Assembly: GCF_964199755.1 (NCBI RefSeq)
Contig: NC_133896.1
Span: forward strand, 63,219,142 to 63,283,141
DNA: 64,000 nt
Reading direction: 5' to 3'
From: Larus michahellis
Taxonomy: Eukaryota; Chordata; Aves; Charadriiformes; Laridae
Part shown: positions 1 through 13,332 of the stretch, one piece after another
Layout: each line of letters opens with the position of its first letter
Position numbering within the stretch: the stretch's first letter is position 1
The notes under the pieces: generated by a model
What the model saw: the letters and a program-made list of their open reading frames with translations, nothing else
Told to the model about the DNA's origin: nothing
Database searches by the model: none
Position numbers and translations under genes: made by a program

Positions 1-387
1 TAGTGTATTTATACTCCAGCACAGATCTGTCCCCAGATTCTCATTCCTCTTACTATAGGGATGCACCTGAGATTTCCTGCTCTGTCGGTTGTGGTATTGA
101 TACAATGACAATGCCAAAAATGTCACTGACACTGGAGAAGGATCAGTACCATAACTCACCAGTGCAGGGAAATCCAACCACTCAGCTAATTCTTTTCCAT
201 CTCATTAACCAGAGAACAGATTTCTTTCGGTGCAGTACCACACTTCAGGCAAAATACACCAAAAGGCACCATCCTGATCCAGAAGCAGTTTCAAAACCGA
301 AAACATAATTAGAACAGGCTGTGCTCTGGTTCTCTGTAAGAAGTACTGAATGATCCTCTTATCACTGTGCGGCAAAAACATACTCAC

Positions 388-489
388 GGCTGTATCCAAA
401 AAGAGAGCCTACAGCAAAGAGCAGGCTAATTGCTAGCACTGGGGCTCTCTTCTGTAGCACATCAGAAATCAAGCCCTGGATAGTCCCAC
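388..489 (-). CDS. SLC37A3: SLC37A3 exon, helix 8 (last exon inside the window)
   Basis: 102 bp, completes Gly349 and encodes residues 350-382 plus one base. It includes TIQGLISDVLQKRAPVLAIS and GSLFGYS. It ends at donor GCC|GTGAGT. No further SLC37A3 exon is seen in 1-387. Confidence 0.95.
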
Positions 490-3400
490 CTGCAAAAAAA
501 TAAATCACTGTCAGGCACAGGATGCTAACACCTTCAACAAAACTCATTTCACTGAGTGTGGTGGTCCCTTGCCTTCTCATCAATATGTATTTTCTCTAAA
601 ATCCTGAAAACCTGCCCTTACTGCCCCACACTCATAGAGAACAGTAAACTTAAGTGGCTCAGATAGACCATGGAAAACTACTCATACTGCTTTCTCAGGA
701 ATTTATTATTTCTTTTTTTTTTTCTGGCATGCAACTAGCCGGTGCTCCCGCCTTCCTTTTCCTTCCCCTATAGGACCATCACAGCTCTAGGATCACCAGA
801 ACCCTGGATGTAAGCAAGCTTAACAGATTTCTTTGACAGAAAGTGCAGGAAAAGGCAGTTCTTTTTCACAGGGAAAGCATTAGCACACAGGGGCCTCACA
901 CTCCCTGCTGTCTCACCTACTTAGGGTAGGTGCAACAAATGCCAATAGCTGATAAAAATCACCTTATGTATCATTGCTATTTCTGTAGGAACTGCTCTGC
1001 TGGTAAAAACTAGACCCTTGAGAAAGCCTAACATAGAAAAGGCCACAGAGGCAAAAAACCTGACCCTGGACAGACCAATACAAGGATGTCTATTCTGGGA
1101 AAGCTAACTGGACAAGGTAATAAAGCAAGAAACTGAGCACAGGAGAGTGGAAGTCTAAACACATATACAATATGTTCTTTATTCTGGAGGAACAGGGTCA
1201 GATTTTGCAGCCAGCAGAAACAAGTGCAATTACATTTTATTTCTGAACATAACACAATTGTGCCTGCTCTGCTGAGACCTGCGCTGAGTCTGTTCTTAAA
1301 AATGCAGGACAAAAGGGACAGTACCAAACCCAGTAAGTCCAGATCTAAACCCTCCCTCAAGGGTACCTGTCAGAAAAGAAATAGCAAGAAGCAGGAACAC
1401 CATTTTTGTACACAGCACTTTTCAAGAAGTCCTAGTGAGTAAAGGAAAACACCCGCTGTGGGTAATGTCCAAGAATATGATAGTGCCCTTTAAATTATAT
1501 GTAAACTCTTTACGTGGCTCACTTACTCTGTGCTTTAGGGAAAAAAAAAAAAACCAGCCACGCAGCCACATACATAACTAGACTTTTCATATATTCAGTA
1601 AACAGACAGATGCCACTGAACATGACTGCTCTGAGCCGTATTCGCCGTCTTTCATCTTCAAATGCTAGCAGGGCAACTGCAGGAAGATGTCATTCACTTA
1701 CTCACTCACCTATGATTCCTCCCACATCATACCAGATCGAGAGCTGGTCAGCTTCTGCTTCTTTCCATCCAAAGTTGTTGCTGAGGTAGAAGGGCAGCCA
1801 GAAGAAGAAGGAGTAATTCACCAGTTTCAAGCAGGCATAGGCCAAAGAGTACTGGAATAAAGAGGGGGCCAGCAAGCAGTTAGCACTCGAGAGATGCAAA
1901 CAGCATTTCTGCTTCTTCCCATAAAGCTCTGTATCCAGCTAAGGCTTTCAGGTGGAAGCGCTTCTGCATTTCACATAAGACAGCAGCATTATGAAAGCTT
2001 AATGCTGAACATTGAAGGGAACCCAGGAATATAAAAATCACTGTCAGGAAGGTTATTTTCTTTTCACTGAATGCAACGGGTTAAAACACTTTCAGTGTAG
2101 TCTTGACAGGAAATTACACCAGGCTTCAAAAAATGAAGGAAATTTAATGCACCTTCTGAAGAGAAGGGAGCCAACCATGTGACATGAAACAACCTTGAGA
2201 TTTAGTCATCTGTGCATCATGCTGAGAAAAGTTATGTGAAGTAGTTCCTCTGTGCTATCTTTTGCTGCTCAGAAGGCTCATCTGCTTACAGCACCAGAAG
2301 AGAAAGCTTTGGTCATAATTCCCAGGCAGGTATTCCAGGACACAAGATGAAAGGTTTGGCCAAAGCTAAGCACATGCTTCCAAACCCAACAGCTGAGACA
2401 ACCTCCTGCTTTTGGCTGCTGGGCTCAAGTTCTCCTAAGCTAGCAGGAGATCTCCCTTTTTAGAGCTTTCATTTGAGTGGCAAAGATTTGTTCTTTGGGA
2501 TTGCTGGCCCAGCACACAGAGGGATGAGGCACACTGTTTCAGTAAGGCCTCCTGATAAACACTGACACGGTAGTTCAAGAAACCCATATTTGAAGACATA
2601 AACAAGGGTGAAGGCAGAAAAAACAACCTGTTAGAATCACAGCTTTTGAGACTACATATATGTGTACGGACACACTTGTCTTTGAATTTCAAAAAGCAGA
2701 TCTTTTTACATATTAAACTCCACAAAATCATCTCTTCTGAATTTATATTATTTTAACAAATACATCCTTTTGAGCTGTATTATTAATGTTTTTGCACTCT
2801 TAGAGGACAGAAAGTAATCTCCGCCATACATATAAGACAGGGGGATGTTTGGTAGAGTTCTCCTGCCTCTGGGTGTAAGAGGTGTAGTATAAGAAGCAAT
2901 ATTTATTACAACATGCTTAGAAACCGTCTACCAGATTGTCTGAGTGATTAAACACTGAATTTCTAGAAGCTCAGGGGAAAGCTGTCTGTACTAAAACTCT
3001 TCAACCATATCACTCGGCAGGAGAAGAGAGGAACTACAGCAAAAATGTCAAAGTCTTTGTAGAATCTTGACAAGGCTTTGGAGGTTCTCTTGATATTTGG
3101 TCTCTTACTGATCTGACATAGTGTCCTGGTTTGGCTAGGCACCTATCTGACATCAGATAAAATTCACAGACTCAGAGATATTCATGTTGCTGAGTTAATG
3201 CACAGAACGCATCCTCAAAATCCCAAGTACAGAAATAGCAATAATAGTTGTACAATACCTCCTTATGTTCTGGCCAATGAAAAAAAAAAAAGCCACACAT
3301 CAACTGAGGCAGCCCCCCCACCTAGAGGTTCTTTGTACATTAGCCCATTCTTAGCACTACCAAAACCAATCCATAGTTTATATGGCATTTAGCCATATTA

Positions 3401-6400
3401 GGAAAGAACTCAATATGGGTATGCTTTCTTTTACCATCCCTCAATCAAGGTCTTAACAACAGAACTGTGGTTGCTCACTCTACACACTGATGATCCACCC
3501 ATCCCTTCTAGATTTTGCGTTGCCTTAACCACAACAACCAACTGCTTTACTCATTAAGGGTATCTGACAATACTGTCCATTCAGCAGTTCTGCTTCATGA
3601 TCAAATCCAGACAGTTCACACTGTATTACTGAGCCAGCCACCCTGACCCCTTTCTTGTACTGGTTCTAGTATTCAGGGGCCACACAGCCCACTGACACAG
3701 AAAGTTAACACTGTTTTTTAATGGCAGGTTAATTTTTCAGCTGAATCAAATCCATGAATTGGGCAATGCTGCTGATGCAGAAGTACAAGCTCTCACACAA
3801 GGGACAGGACGAGGATATGTGGAAACCGCATCATCAGGCTTTGTTTCCAGTTGTTTATAAAAAAACCCGCCTACTTTGCCACATGTTGCATCATGCTTAT
3901 TAAGGCTTTTCAGGCGAGTTTTCTGCTTTAAGGCAACTAAAAAAAAAAAAAAAAACCACAAACAAAACAAACCCCAGTGTCAGCACCACAGAGTTCTGTG
4001 TGATGCTCAGCTATCGGTGAGAATCCCGATATCGGAGCAGCTTAGCTACCTTATCAAGAAAGCATCATACAGCCATCTTTGCTCATGGCCTCCCTTCTAA
4101 ATTCAGCAGTAAAAAGGGCAGGATCTCTGCTGCCCTTAGTTGGCTCATTACATACATTAAATGAAGCAGGAGTCTGATGGAAAGGACAACATGCAACCAG
4201 ACACCTGGACAATATTTACTATAATCCAAGCGCATAAGGATAACAGTCCCCACCCCAAGGTTTTAACAGCCTAAGAAGTCAGGTGTCAACAACTACTACA
4301 TGGTCATCATATTAACAATGACATCAACAAATGCTGACAACACAATAAGTCAGCTTTATGTTTAACAACATAAGTGAGATCTCACTCAAAAATCTGTGTC
4401 CTCACCAGTACTACTCCTGGCAGGCAACAAGCCTGGAAAAACCCAATGGCCTTTGGCTGGCTGTCAGTGTCAGTTGCTTGAATAGAGTAATTCCGGTCAT
4501 CATCATCTGCATCATCATCGTCCATTAAGGGTCTGTTGGCATCTTCCTCCACACCATCGTCTTCATCTGCTCCAAGCTCAGGGAGGCCTAAGTTTTACAA
4601 GGGATATGGAACAGGAAAAACGGACCACAGCCTGTTCACCTTCTCCCCACTCTAAAGCTATGCTTGCTTCTTTTAAGCAATTCTCCCTTCTAGCAATTCC
4701 CTTGCTCTCCCATACCTCCATCCTCCTTTGGCTTAGAAACTCTTCTAGATGGTGTTCTGCAGTGTCGCCAGTTTCTACCCTTTGTCTTCTAGTGCTCTTG
4801 AAAGAATTCTGTCTGATCCTGGCGTCGCCTTTGTCTGTTCTGAGTGTCTGGCCATTAGTTGGAAGACACAACAAATTAGTGCATTTCCCCCCTTATTTAG
4901 TGGTTGGGATCCTCAAAACCTGGCTCCTGGGTACGACTTCCCTTGAGCGTGGAGGCTGAGTGTACCAGCAACTACTCGGACAGCTGCTGCCTGTTAATGC
5001 CTCCACTGAAACGGAAACCCTAGGAACTGCACTGCGCTTTCTGGGCTGCTGAGCGCTCTTATGAGCACTCTTTATGGTAGCTTTAGTGCTACCAACTTTA
5101 TAGCCTTTGCAGGCACCTGGGAAGCCTCCTCCATGGCCCTGTCAAAGCCCGAAAGTTCTTTTGTTTTCCCATTACGCTTTGGCTTGCCTACCATCTTCTC
5201 AGAGAAGGACCGTATCCAACCTGAGAGCTACTTAACCATCTGTGGGAGACCTGCAGACGAAAAGTACTTTCCTTTCACACTGCACAGTTAAAGCTTGCCA
5301 TAGTTTTCTCCTACAATAGCTAGTTACCAGTTTGCCTACTGTTTGTTTAAAAAATACTGATTTTCCAGGTGAAGAAAAACTGACAATTAGGCACGTCCTA
5401 ATGGAGATGATAGAGCCAGGCTGTTTTATTTTGCTTTTTAAAATATCCAGACCCTATACATATGATGGACGGTGGCATTTAGTGTGATCTTGGCAAATAA
5501 AGCATTTGCTCCATAAAATACACTAAAGTGCAACACCGTTTTCTAAGAGCCCTGGGGATAAGTGCTGTCAGAATGAGCAGTACTTTTAGTACTACATGGA
5601 AAGCTGCAGATCTGCTTTCCATGAAAGGACTGAAATACTACAGCTCTCTTTTACTTACCCACTTCCTTCGGTGACGTCAAGAGCCCAAAGAAGACAATGA
5701 CTCCTCCAGCAAACTGTACTGAGGCAGTCACCAAGAAAGCATACTGAAGATAAATACACAAAAGATTATTTTTTAAAAACACTTTCAGTCACATAGATGT
5801 CCCTGACTAACAAGCGTTTCTTTACATTCTAACCTTGGCAGAGAGCAAACACAGCTACAGCAACCCAGACTAAATCCATAAAACTTGGCAACGAGTGATC
5901 TCTGCATCTCCTGAACAGACTTGGTTCCATCTAGGCCGAAAGACCACATTGAAACAGCTGGTTTAGTGTATTGAGGTGACAGCAGCGAGGAACAAGCTCA
6001 CCCAACACAACCACAGATTCAGCTATATTGGAAAGGACCGCTCAAAGAAGGGTCAAACACTAAATTCAGACCAGGTTGCTCAGGGCTTTGTTCTATCGGG
6101 TCTTGAAATCCTCCAAAGACAGATCCTCCAGGCTCTGGCACCTTGTTCCAATGCTTGACTAACTTCACAGTGAAATAGTTTTCCAAACATCAAGTTGGAA
6201 TTGTCCCTGCTTCACCTTATACCCACTGCTTTTTAGCTCTCTCACCATGCAATCTAGGAAAGAGTCTGGCTCTGATTTGTCAGAAATCTTCTCACAGGCT
6301 TTATAAGGCTGCTATTTAGTACCCTAAGCCTCCTCATCTCCAGAGTGAAAAGCTCAGGTCTGTTAGCCTGTCCTTGTAGGTCACGTGCTGCAAGATGTAC

Positions 6401-9400
6401 TGGTTCACTTACATGCCCTGTATTCAATTGCCTGCCTGCTGCATTACAGCAATATAGTGTGTGCCTGGCCTCTTCCCAGTTACAGAAGCTATGCCTCCAT
6501 GCCTGCCAGAACCTCACCACTATTCAGCGTTTAGTGAGAACCTGCGATGGAGGACTCTGAAGAGCACTTTAAGCCACCCAAACCACAAGAGGGTATACTA
6601 TGACACTAGAACTCTTCAGTAACACCAGTCCCCTTTACAGAGAAGTCTCAGACTCACTTCTCCCATCTTGGCAAGGTCAGGAACAGAATACCCTTTCTAT
6701 TTCGCCTACTGCGTGGTACCACAGAATTCAGGACGATGAAACTGGACAGTCCGAGCCTGTTATCTCCCAGAGACAGGATAAGGAACTAGTCTCTCATAAC
6801 CCAATCAGACATGCAGTCCTAGCTATAAGCCAGACAGCAGCGCCTACCTCATAGCCGTATCTGAGAACACAGGAGGCAAGGAACGCCCCGAGGATATTTC
6901 CCACAGAAGCACAGGCACTCCAGAGTCCAAACACAAAACCTCTCCTGCAGAATGGGAAGAAAAGTTGAAAAAGGCAATGTAGGGAAAGATGACATTAGGA
7001 GCAAGACAAAGACAAAATATTTGAATGAACTTTAACTTAATAATAAAAGTTACAGCATCCCCTTCAAAGAGACTTAAAGGTCACTTAAAACACATAATAA
7101 CTTGAGGATACCAAATAGATAAGCGAGGAATGTTCTATCCTGAAACACCCGTATTACAACAGAGGTGAGCTGGCAACAACAAGGTTACAAACTATGGCCA
7201 GAGCTCATCAGCAATATCCCAAAGTGTCAGAGTTGAACCTACAATGAGTCAGTTTCCATTCAGACTCTTCAGTGGTTGGTAAACAGAAACAAGTTTTCCA
7301 GTGGCATGAAAATTCAAGTTCAGCCACTCTGCGCTATGGGACTTTCGCAGTTTGAACCTGTGCCTTTAATGCACATAACAGTGTTCACACCAAGCTGTTC
7401 TGTGGCTCCAGAAAGAAACAAGAAAGATAATATAACAAGTAAGGCATATTTCATCCCATATAACTTTAATTCTGACCTAACGGTTGGCCTTTTTGGTTTA
7501 AGACTTTCAGCTCAATCTGCTACTCAGCAGGTCAGATAAATGAGTCACTGAAGAAAACTCAACTTACCCAGCTTTTCCAAACCAATTGCCCATGACAGCA
7601 ACCACACAGGGCCAACCAGTGGACTGCAGCAAGCCATTCACAACCCAGAGACAGCAGTAGAACCACTTGTTGTAGAAATGTAACCATTCTGTGAGCGTGC
7701 CAAAAAAGAATACCTAGAGAGGAGGGGAAAAAAACAACAAAACATGACAGAGAAGAAACCCTGAGTCTACTGCTGAAAGCCAGGCAAGAGCGGGGTCCTA
7801 AAAAAGAAATAACATTTCAAGGAGAAGGTCTCACGCAAGGGCCAGCCAGAGGCAAGCCTGGCATTGTTTAAGAAAGAGCTTAGAGCTAATAGCACCCTCT
7901 GCTGAGCCACCACAGCACTGAACTCCAGAGGCCAAACAACTCCAGAGACAAATGCGCTGTCATGGCATTTACACTCCAAAAGACTTTTATCTTCATAAAC
8001 AGCACAGTTATAACAGGAGAGGAAAAGAAAGAGACAGATGATTTCAGTAACAACACTAAAAATACAGTAGTCTCTTGATCTGCTATTGTACTGACATCTA
8101 AATCCACAGGACTGTGCAAACACAAAACCCTCAGCAGTCATTTATCTTAGCAAAATTTAACATAAATACTACAGCCAAGTCTCAAATTACTAAGAGCCCT
8201 AACCCAAACTAGCCAAAATAAACACACTTTGCGGCATACTGTGCTTGATGCACGTTTGTGGTCGTGTGTTTGCAGAATGCAATAGGCCATAGTGGGGTTT
8301 GTAGCCACTGGGTAAATCAAAAGTGCTCCATACATTTTACCACTACTTTAATAACCAAAAAAACCACAATGAGATAAAACTGATTCACACTTATCTGCAG
8401 TGGCTTGAACCTGAAGAAACCTTTTGTTTTAAGCGGACATTCTTTTTTGACACTCCCAGCAATTACAAAATAAGTAAATGAATGCTTAGTATTGTTAGCA
8501 TGTCATTTAAAGAAGAGAGCAAAGGTTGTGTTTGGAAGCAAAAGCCTCGATGACAACATATGTGGGCTGGGAGAACAGTTATAATACAAAACAGTCCCAA
8601 AAAGTCCAAATACACCAATCTTGTACAAAGGCTGTTCATCAAGTCTCTAGACAGTGCCTCAAACTTAGGAATTTCCTTCTGACACAGTATCCATAAATAG
8701 ATATTTCAGGAAGAGGTGAGTCATCTAGCGTAGCTCTACTCTTTAAACAATGCAATAAGTGCATCCAGGACAAAGTTTTATGCGCAGACTTTGAGACCAC
8801 TGAGGTAGAGCTCAAGGGCAGATTCACGCAGAAACAGAACCTCTTTTCCCCTAAAGCAAAACCCTATCTGAAAACCCTAAGACAGATTTCTAACTCACAC
8901 TAGTACGTTCCGACTTACCACCAGAGCAGAAGAGCACATGCCAAAAGACAAAACCCAGCGTAAATTCAGGCGATCCCCAACTATGCCACTGACAAAGAGA
9001 CCCTAAGAACAAAACACAGCATTAAATAAAGCTACAAGATTTGCATCTGTTATCTGCAAGAATTAAAATCATCTAGAAGGGTCAAGCTGGTCCAAATATT
9101 GTTATACCAACTTACAGTTTGATTCTAACCACTCCTTCTGCCACCAAAGAAACCCTGCTCATAGTTAAATTTCTGATTTTTTAAAAATTCAGCTGAGAAC
9201 TCTTGGAGAGATACACTTGCCCTTCCACCCAATGGTGATAGGTGTGTGAGAAGCTCTGAAGTGACAGTATTTCTCTTGCATTTGTTAACAAGCATTTCAC
9301 ATGGGTGACAGGCACGGGCAGAACTAAGAGAAATTGAAGGAAAAAAATCTGCTCCTGAACTAAGCTTTTTTACTGCATTAGTGCTAGGCAAATCCAAGAA

Positions 9401-12400
9401 GATGATCCTGTTCATCCCCTCCAAATGTGGGTGTGATCATCCCAATAAGGTTCAACCAAAGCTTAGCATCTTTGGGTTAGCTTTACTCACCACAGCATAG
9501 GAAAACAAAAAGATAGTGTCCAATGTCCCCAAGAAGAGAGTTGCTTCTTCTGCATTTGGAAATAAATGGCTACTGTTCCAGAGCTACAAAGAGAGAATTT
9601 TAATAGGTAAACAGGGACAGGCATAGCTCATTCTGCTCTTTTTCAAAGGAAACCCCAACTCCAAAGCAGAACAGCATCTGGCCCCAGCAATCTCCCATTC
9701 CTCCAACGCTTTAATTATCAAATCAAGAACAATTCTGGCATTATCTACTGCAGAAAACATCCACTGCCACTTTGTTTCACTTCTAAAGTGCAAGCTAGGA
9801 AACCAGAAGTAAGAAATGCTCCTTCCACCTGGATCGAGACAAATGACTGGCAAAACAAACCCTACTTCTAACAAGCATGCAACTGTTAGACAGCTTCTTA
9901 CACAGAAACACTGATAAGCATCTTAATGAATAATACAATAAAGGCATATTCTGGTTTATGTGCAGTGTCTCTTCTGCACTTATCTTGCTGTCTTCAGTAA
10001 ATGAATAATTCTCTTAAAGTATTTGTGGCAGCAACCATAATAAGAAATGACAGACCACAAACAGAAAAGAAAGAACAGAAAAGGAACAAGGGGAAGAAAC
10101 AGACTGGTTGGAAACTATTTAAAATGAGCTCCAGTCGCTAATGTTGTTATTGTTTGTGCTTACCCTGAGTTTCATTTTATTTTCAATATGATAAAAAGAA
10201 GGAAAAAAAGGGGAAAAAAAAGACTCAGTTGTCTCTAAACTAAGATTAGTGACATTAGCTGAAAATAGCAAGCTTTGAGGATGACTTGAAGAATGAATAA
10301 AATTAATCAGGACAAAGTTTTCTTCCCTCCCCACCATTCCCCCATTAGAAAAAACAAACAGATAAACCCAATCCAAACCTGATGTATGGATGTGTCTAAT
10401 TCAAACAGCAGTAGTTTTAGTTTGATTCTGCCTCTCCAGGAGAACATCTTGTACAGACAACACTAATTACACATCACTTAGTTTAAGAGATATAACATTG
10501 GTAAGGCCTATTGACACAGTTTCTGCTTAAGTCTCCTGTGTCCAAGAAAACTAATAAATCCCTTGAAAAATACTTTTTGCCACTTGAGGCCACCAACAAC
10601 TACTTACACCAGTAGCTTTCAACTTTTAACCAGAGATCCCTGGAGGTCCACTAGCTATTAAGAGTCTTAGAAAGTGAAAAGAATCAAATCTTTTGTCATT
10701 AGGCTCAAATTCATTGAACAACCTCCACGGGACTCACAAATCTTTAAAGGCTGAGAAGTATAGATCTAAGTTGTCCTTCTAATTAAATCATACTATTGCC
10801 TACTCACAAAACAATCACAAAATACTTTGTTATACTTTAAAAAAATATTTTAAGGTGTAAAACTGTAGTTAAAAAGATATACCAAAGTTCAAAACTGACA
10901 GCACGTGACTTATCTATTCATATTCTTAATCTGTCCTATCGATTTCCCAAAAGGCACTTTACTGTTAACTGGCGTAACCTAAATTGATACCAAAAGGACC
11001 ATTTTAACCATTTTTCTTGATCAGACCTACACACCTCAACATCCAGCATACACTAAATCATCTATAAAAAAAAAAAAATCAAAACAGCGTCCAAAATATA
11101 TTAGTTGTTCGAATGTCAGTTAAGGAACTAAATATAAACACAGTGTGTTTCATTTTAGCATCCCTGAGATGCTCCCTCTTTTTTGTCATACTATAAAATC
11201 CTTAACACGTTACAGGCCCAATTTACCGTTTTGACTTATCACAAAAAGTCAGCATTTATCATCCCTCAGTCAAATGTTCACATAACCGATGATTTCTAAT
11301 GCAGACAACACCCAAGCAACTGACTTGGAACTCCCTCCTCTAATAGATGTCATGGCCTGCAACCAAGCTGTTAATGTAAGATTTCTTCCACTTCTCAAAA
11401 GCATCGTGGCAAGCCACTGCTAAAAACAAGGATGCCCCTTAAAAAGACGATGGGTAGGAGCCAGCAGGTAGTTCTTGCATACCCATTTGTGAGGTGCAAG
11501 CAGTATACAACTTCCTTTTCTGCAAGCAAACACTGACAAAGCTCCCACCATTTTCACTGAAGCTAGGATTTTACAGACAAGAGGGACTGGATCTTCAGAA
11601 CTTTTGGAAATCAGGCTGTTTAGATGCAAGATAAAAACGTCATTCTTCAGTATCCATCTAGTGTAAGCAGCTAAGACTTTCAGATAGCTTTTCTCTCTCC
11701 TGCTTCGTCTATCCTTTTAACAGGGTAGCAGCAAAAGGACTACCACAAAGAAAGACGCAGCCAGAATTTTAGAGAGATCTCTGCAACCCCATTAACTGCT
11801 CTCATTTATTGCCACTGACACTTCAGAGGTAAGATCCCTCTTTCCCTCTCCTCCCCCACCTCCATGCTACTGGCTGCTACGGAGACTCTCCTGGGATCCC
11901 CATTTCTATTGGAATACTGTATCTTCAAAAGTTTCTCTCTGGGGACCACTACGAAAGATTTCACCATCACCTGATGATCCAGAAAACTACAATTCAGACA
12001 CCCGAAGTTCCCGCTCACATTCTGAGAAGTATCCCTAACAGACACTTAAAGTGACCTCCTCAGCACCACAAGCTCAGCATACTGCAAGTTACCCATTTTT
12101 TTCCGCGCTTGCCTGTCCCTCAGGTCCTTACCTCATATGGCCGGAGCTCAGGGGCCGTGCTGTTTAGGCAGGAGGGAGTCCATTGGCTCGAAATGCTGAC
12201 TTTGACATTACTGAATGTCTTTCTGGAAGCATGGAGCAAGGAGTAACTGCCAGAAAACACAGAAGCACAGGTTGGACAAATCTTCTCTGAAGGTCAAGTG
12301 GGAAAGGGTGGGACTCAAAATAGATACGTGCTGTCTAAGCAGGCAGCATAGCAGAGGACTGAGTTTTGGAGACAGTAGTCTGCAGTGGGAACCCTCAAAT

Positions 12401-13332
12401 TATGGGTAGACACACTGATTTTAGTGGGGAGGTGTGAAATAAGGTCTTGACTGGAAAGGACCTCCTCTTTCATTTTCAAAAGAGGAGGTGACTGTGCAAC
12501 AACAATGAGGTACCAATAAAGAGAAAACAGAAGACGCACTCATCTGGCTAACCACCATCACAAGTGCTCTTTCCAGAGACAGATTAGGTATCAGTGGCAG
12601 CATTGCTGTGAAGACCAAAGGATATCAGCAAGGCAACACGTGTAAGTAGAGGCAGGATGGTATTCCAGCTGTTGTCAGCTGGTGTAACAGACAAACTTTC
12701 AACAAACAAATCTAGTAGACCTTCAGACCTGAAGCGGTTCAGCCTCTCTGTTCTAGAGGCTATCCACCCTCTGCAAACAGCACTTTCAGAAGAGAAGAGG
12801 ACCCCAGAAGCAATGACAGCATGTTCCATCAGTCAGAACGGGTATTAAACAAGTTCTGAGCATTAGGGTTTGCTTCCTTCCTCATTTCAGCTAGTTCCTC
12901 CTCACACCCACACGCATTCACCCTTCTGCAACAGGATGCTGCTGGCTTGGCACAGTCAGGCTCATCTTTGGTGCAAGCCCTGTTTGTGGTTGGATTCCCC
13001 ACAGCACACTTAGCTTCAGCTAAGGGGAAGCTAAGTTCAGGAGAACAGCACACTTAGCTTCACCGCTGCCTGACTCCCAGACTGCTTGGTACAACTAGCT
13101 TTTGTTTTCAAGGCTTACAGCCAAAGTTTAAGACTATTTCCCTACCTTCATCCTCCTTCTTTGGACATGCCCTCACCTTCCCAGATTCAGCAAGATTAAC
13201 CCCTCTCTGTGCAGAGACACACTCAACCTACCTGAAGAAGGTCAGCAGGAACACAACAATATGATGGTGGGTGCAATGGGACACAAGGCCTCTGTTTGCA
13301 GGCTGCCTCCGTAAGCTTCCAGGCAAAGCCAT
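388..13332 (-). CDS. SLC37A3: SLC37A3 transporter, 5' ten coding exons (3' end off the left edge)
   Basis: Member of the SLC37 sugar-phosphate/phosphate exchanger branch of the major facilitator superfamily. In humans SLC37A3 pairs with ATRAID and releases nitrogen-bisphosphonates from lysosomes; its natural substrate is not settled. Ten minus-strand exons join in frame: 13332-13232, 12246-12132, 9583-9491, 9002-8919, 7713-7568, 6944-6848, 5743-5659, 4587-4406, 1851-1710 and 489-388. They give 382 complete residues, about 77% of the roughly 494 usual. Visible features are the HHHIVVFLLTFF first membrane helix, the MFS motif GIVGDRLNLRW at residues 109-119, a YNKWFYCCLW helix, an acidic central cytosolic loop (about 242-290) and LVNYSFFFWLPFYLSNN. 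The start is chosen because human SLC37A3 also begins MA and both reach the same helix after a short head. The last exons are outside the window. Splice sites are all GT-AG. Identity is very secure by recall of the family; exon ends are hand-placed. Confidence 0.96.
1710..1851 (-). CDS. SLC37A3: SLC37A3 exon, helix 7
   Basis: 142 bp, residues 302-348 plus one base. It encodes SLAYACLKLVNYSFFFWLP, NNFGWKEAEADQLSIW and GGIIG. Acceptor TCCAG|T, donor ATAG|GTGAGT. Confidence 0.97.
4406..4587 (-). CDS. SLC37A3: SLC37A3 exon, acidic central loop
   Basis: 182 bp, completes Gly241 and encodes residues 242-301. It covers the large cytosolic loop between the two six-helix halves. The loop is very acidic with an Asp-rich run (MDDDDADDDDRNYS), more so than I recall for human, and ends with the conserved FFQACCLPGV that leads into helix 7. 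Confidence 0.96.
5659..5743 (-). CDS. SLC37A3: SLC37A3 exon, helix 6
   Basis: 85 bp, residues 213-240 plus one base. It encodes YAFLVTASVQFAGGVIVFFG and the start of the central cytosolic loop (SPKEVG). Acceptor TTCAG|T, donor GG|GTAAGT. Confidence 0.97.
6005..6490 (-). repeat. CR1 LINE 3'-end fragment in an SLC37A3 intron
   Basis: The plus strand reads as the reverse complement of an avian CR1 3' end. Diagnostic stretches are TTGGAAAGGACCGCTCA, CGGGTCTTGAAATCCTCC, CTTGTTCCAATGCTTGAC, GAAAGAGTCTGGCTCTG and the CTCCAGAGTGAAAAGCTCAG block. The copy is clearly diverged and truncated. Borders are approximate. Confidence 0.85.
6848..6944 (-). CDS. SLC37A3: SLC37A3 exon, helix 5-6 region
   Basis: 97 bp, completes Gly180 and encodes residues 181-212, including FGLWSACASVGNILGAFLAS. 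Donor GAG|GTAGGC. Confidence 0.97.
7568..7713 (-). CDS. SLC37A3: SLC37A3 exon, helices 3-5
   Basis: 146 bp, residues 132-179 plus two bases of Gly180. It encodes NKWFYCCLWVVNGLLQSTGW and VMGNWFGKAG, nearly identical to the human protein. Donor GG|GTAAGT. Confidence 0.97.
8919..9002 (-). CDS. SLC37A3: SLC37A3 exon with MFS motif A
   Basis: 84 bp, 28 codons, residues 104-131. It encodes GIVGDRLNLRW, the conserved loop 2-3 signature of major facilitators, then SFGMCSSALV. Both flanks are in phase 0. Confidence 0.97.
9491..9583 (-). CDS. SLC37A3: SLC37A3 exon, helix 2 region
   Basis: 93 bp, exactly 31 codons, residues 73-103. It starts LWNSSHLFPNAEEATLF, followed by GTLDTIFLFSYAV. The NSS sequon lies on the luminal side by family topology. 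Donor GTG|GTGAGT. Confidence 0.96.
10610..10757. mobile_element. Possible short hAT-type nonautonomous relic
   Basis: The left edge CAGTAGCTTTCAACTTTTAA, followed by CCAGAGATCCCTGGAGGTCC, resembles hAT-Charlie termini. The right edge, read on the minus strand, gives CTATACTTCTCAGCC, a loose match to the left end. No target-site duplication is visible, so the call is tentative. Confidence 0.35.
12132..12246 (-). CDS. SLC37A3: SLC37A3 exon, luminal loop 1
   Basis: 115 bp, residues 34-72. It begins with the end of helix 1 (YSLLHASRKTFSNVKVSIS) and then the poorly conserved luminal loop, with a CLNST sequon (possible N-glycosylation). It joins in frame on both sides; acceptor GGCAG|T and donor GAG|GTAAGG. 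Confidence 0.94.
12999..13062. repeat. Short direct duplication
   Basis: ACAGCACACTTAGCTTCA occurs at 13001-13018 and again at 13045-13062, 44 bp apart, inside the first coding intron of SLC37A3. It looks like a simple local duplication. Confidence 0.7.

Larger units (their letters stand above)
490..12131 (-). other. SLC37A3 introns between the coding exons
   Basis: The nine introns in this span carry ordinary AT-moderate sequence with A-runs at 1541-1553, 3281-3291 and 3940-3955. Only the CR1 fragment near 6005-6490 and a possible hAT relic near 10610 are recognisable. I see no other gene, RNA gene or array in them. Confidence 0.6.

Noticed and set aside
3118-3150. GTGTCCTGGTTTGGCTAGG, reminiscent of an avian ERV LTR edge
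   Set aside because: Only about 20 bases resemble it, and no second end, polyA signal or target duplication follows. Too little to call.
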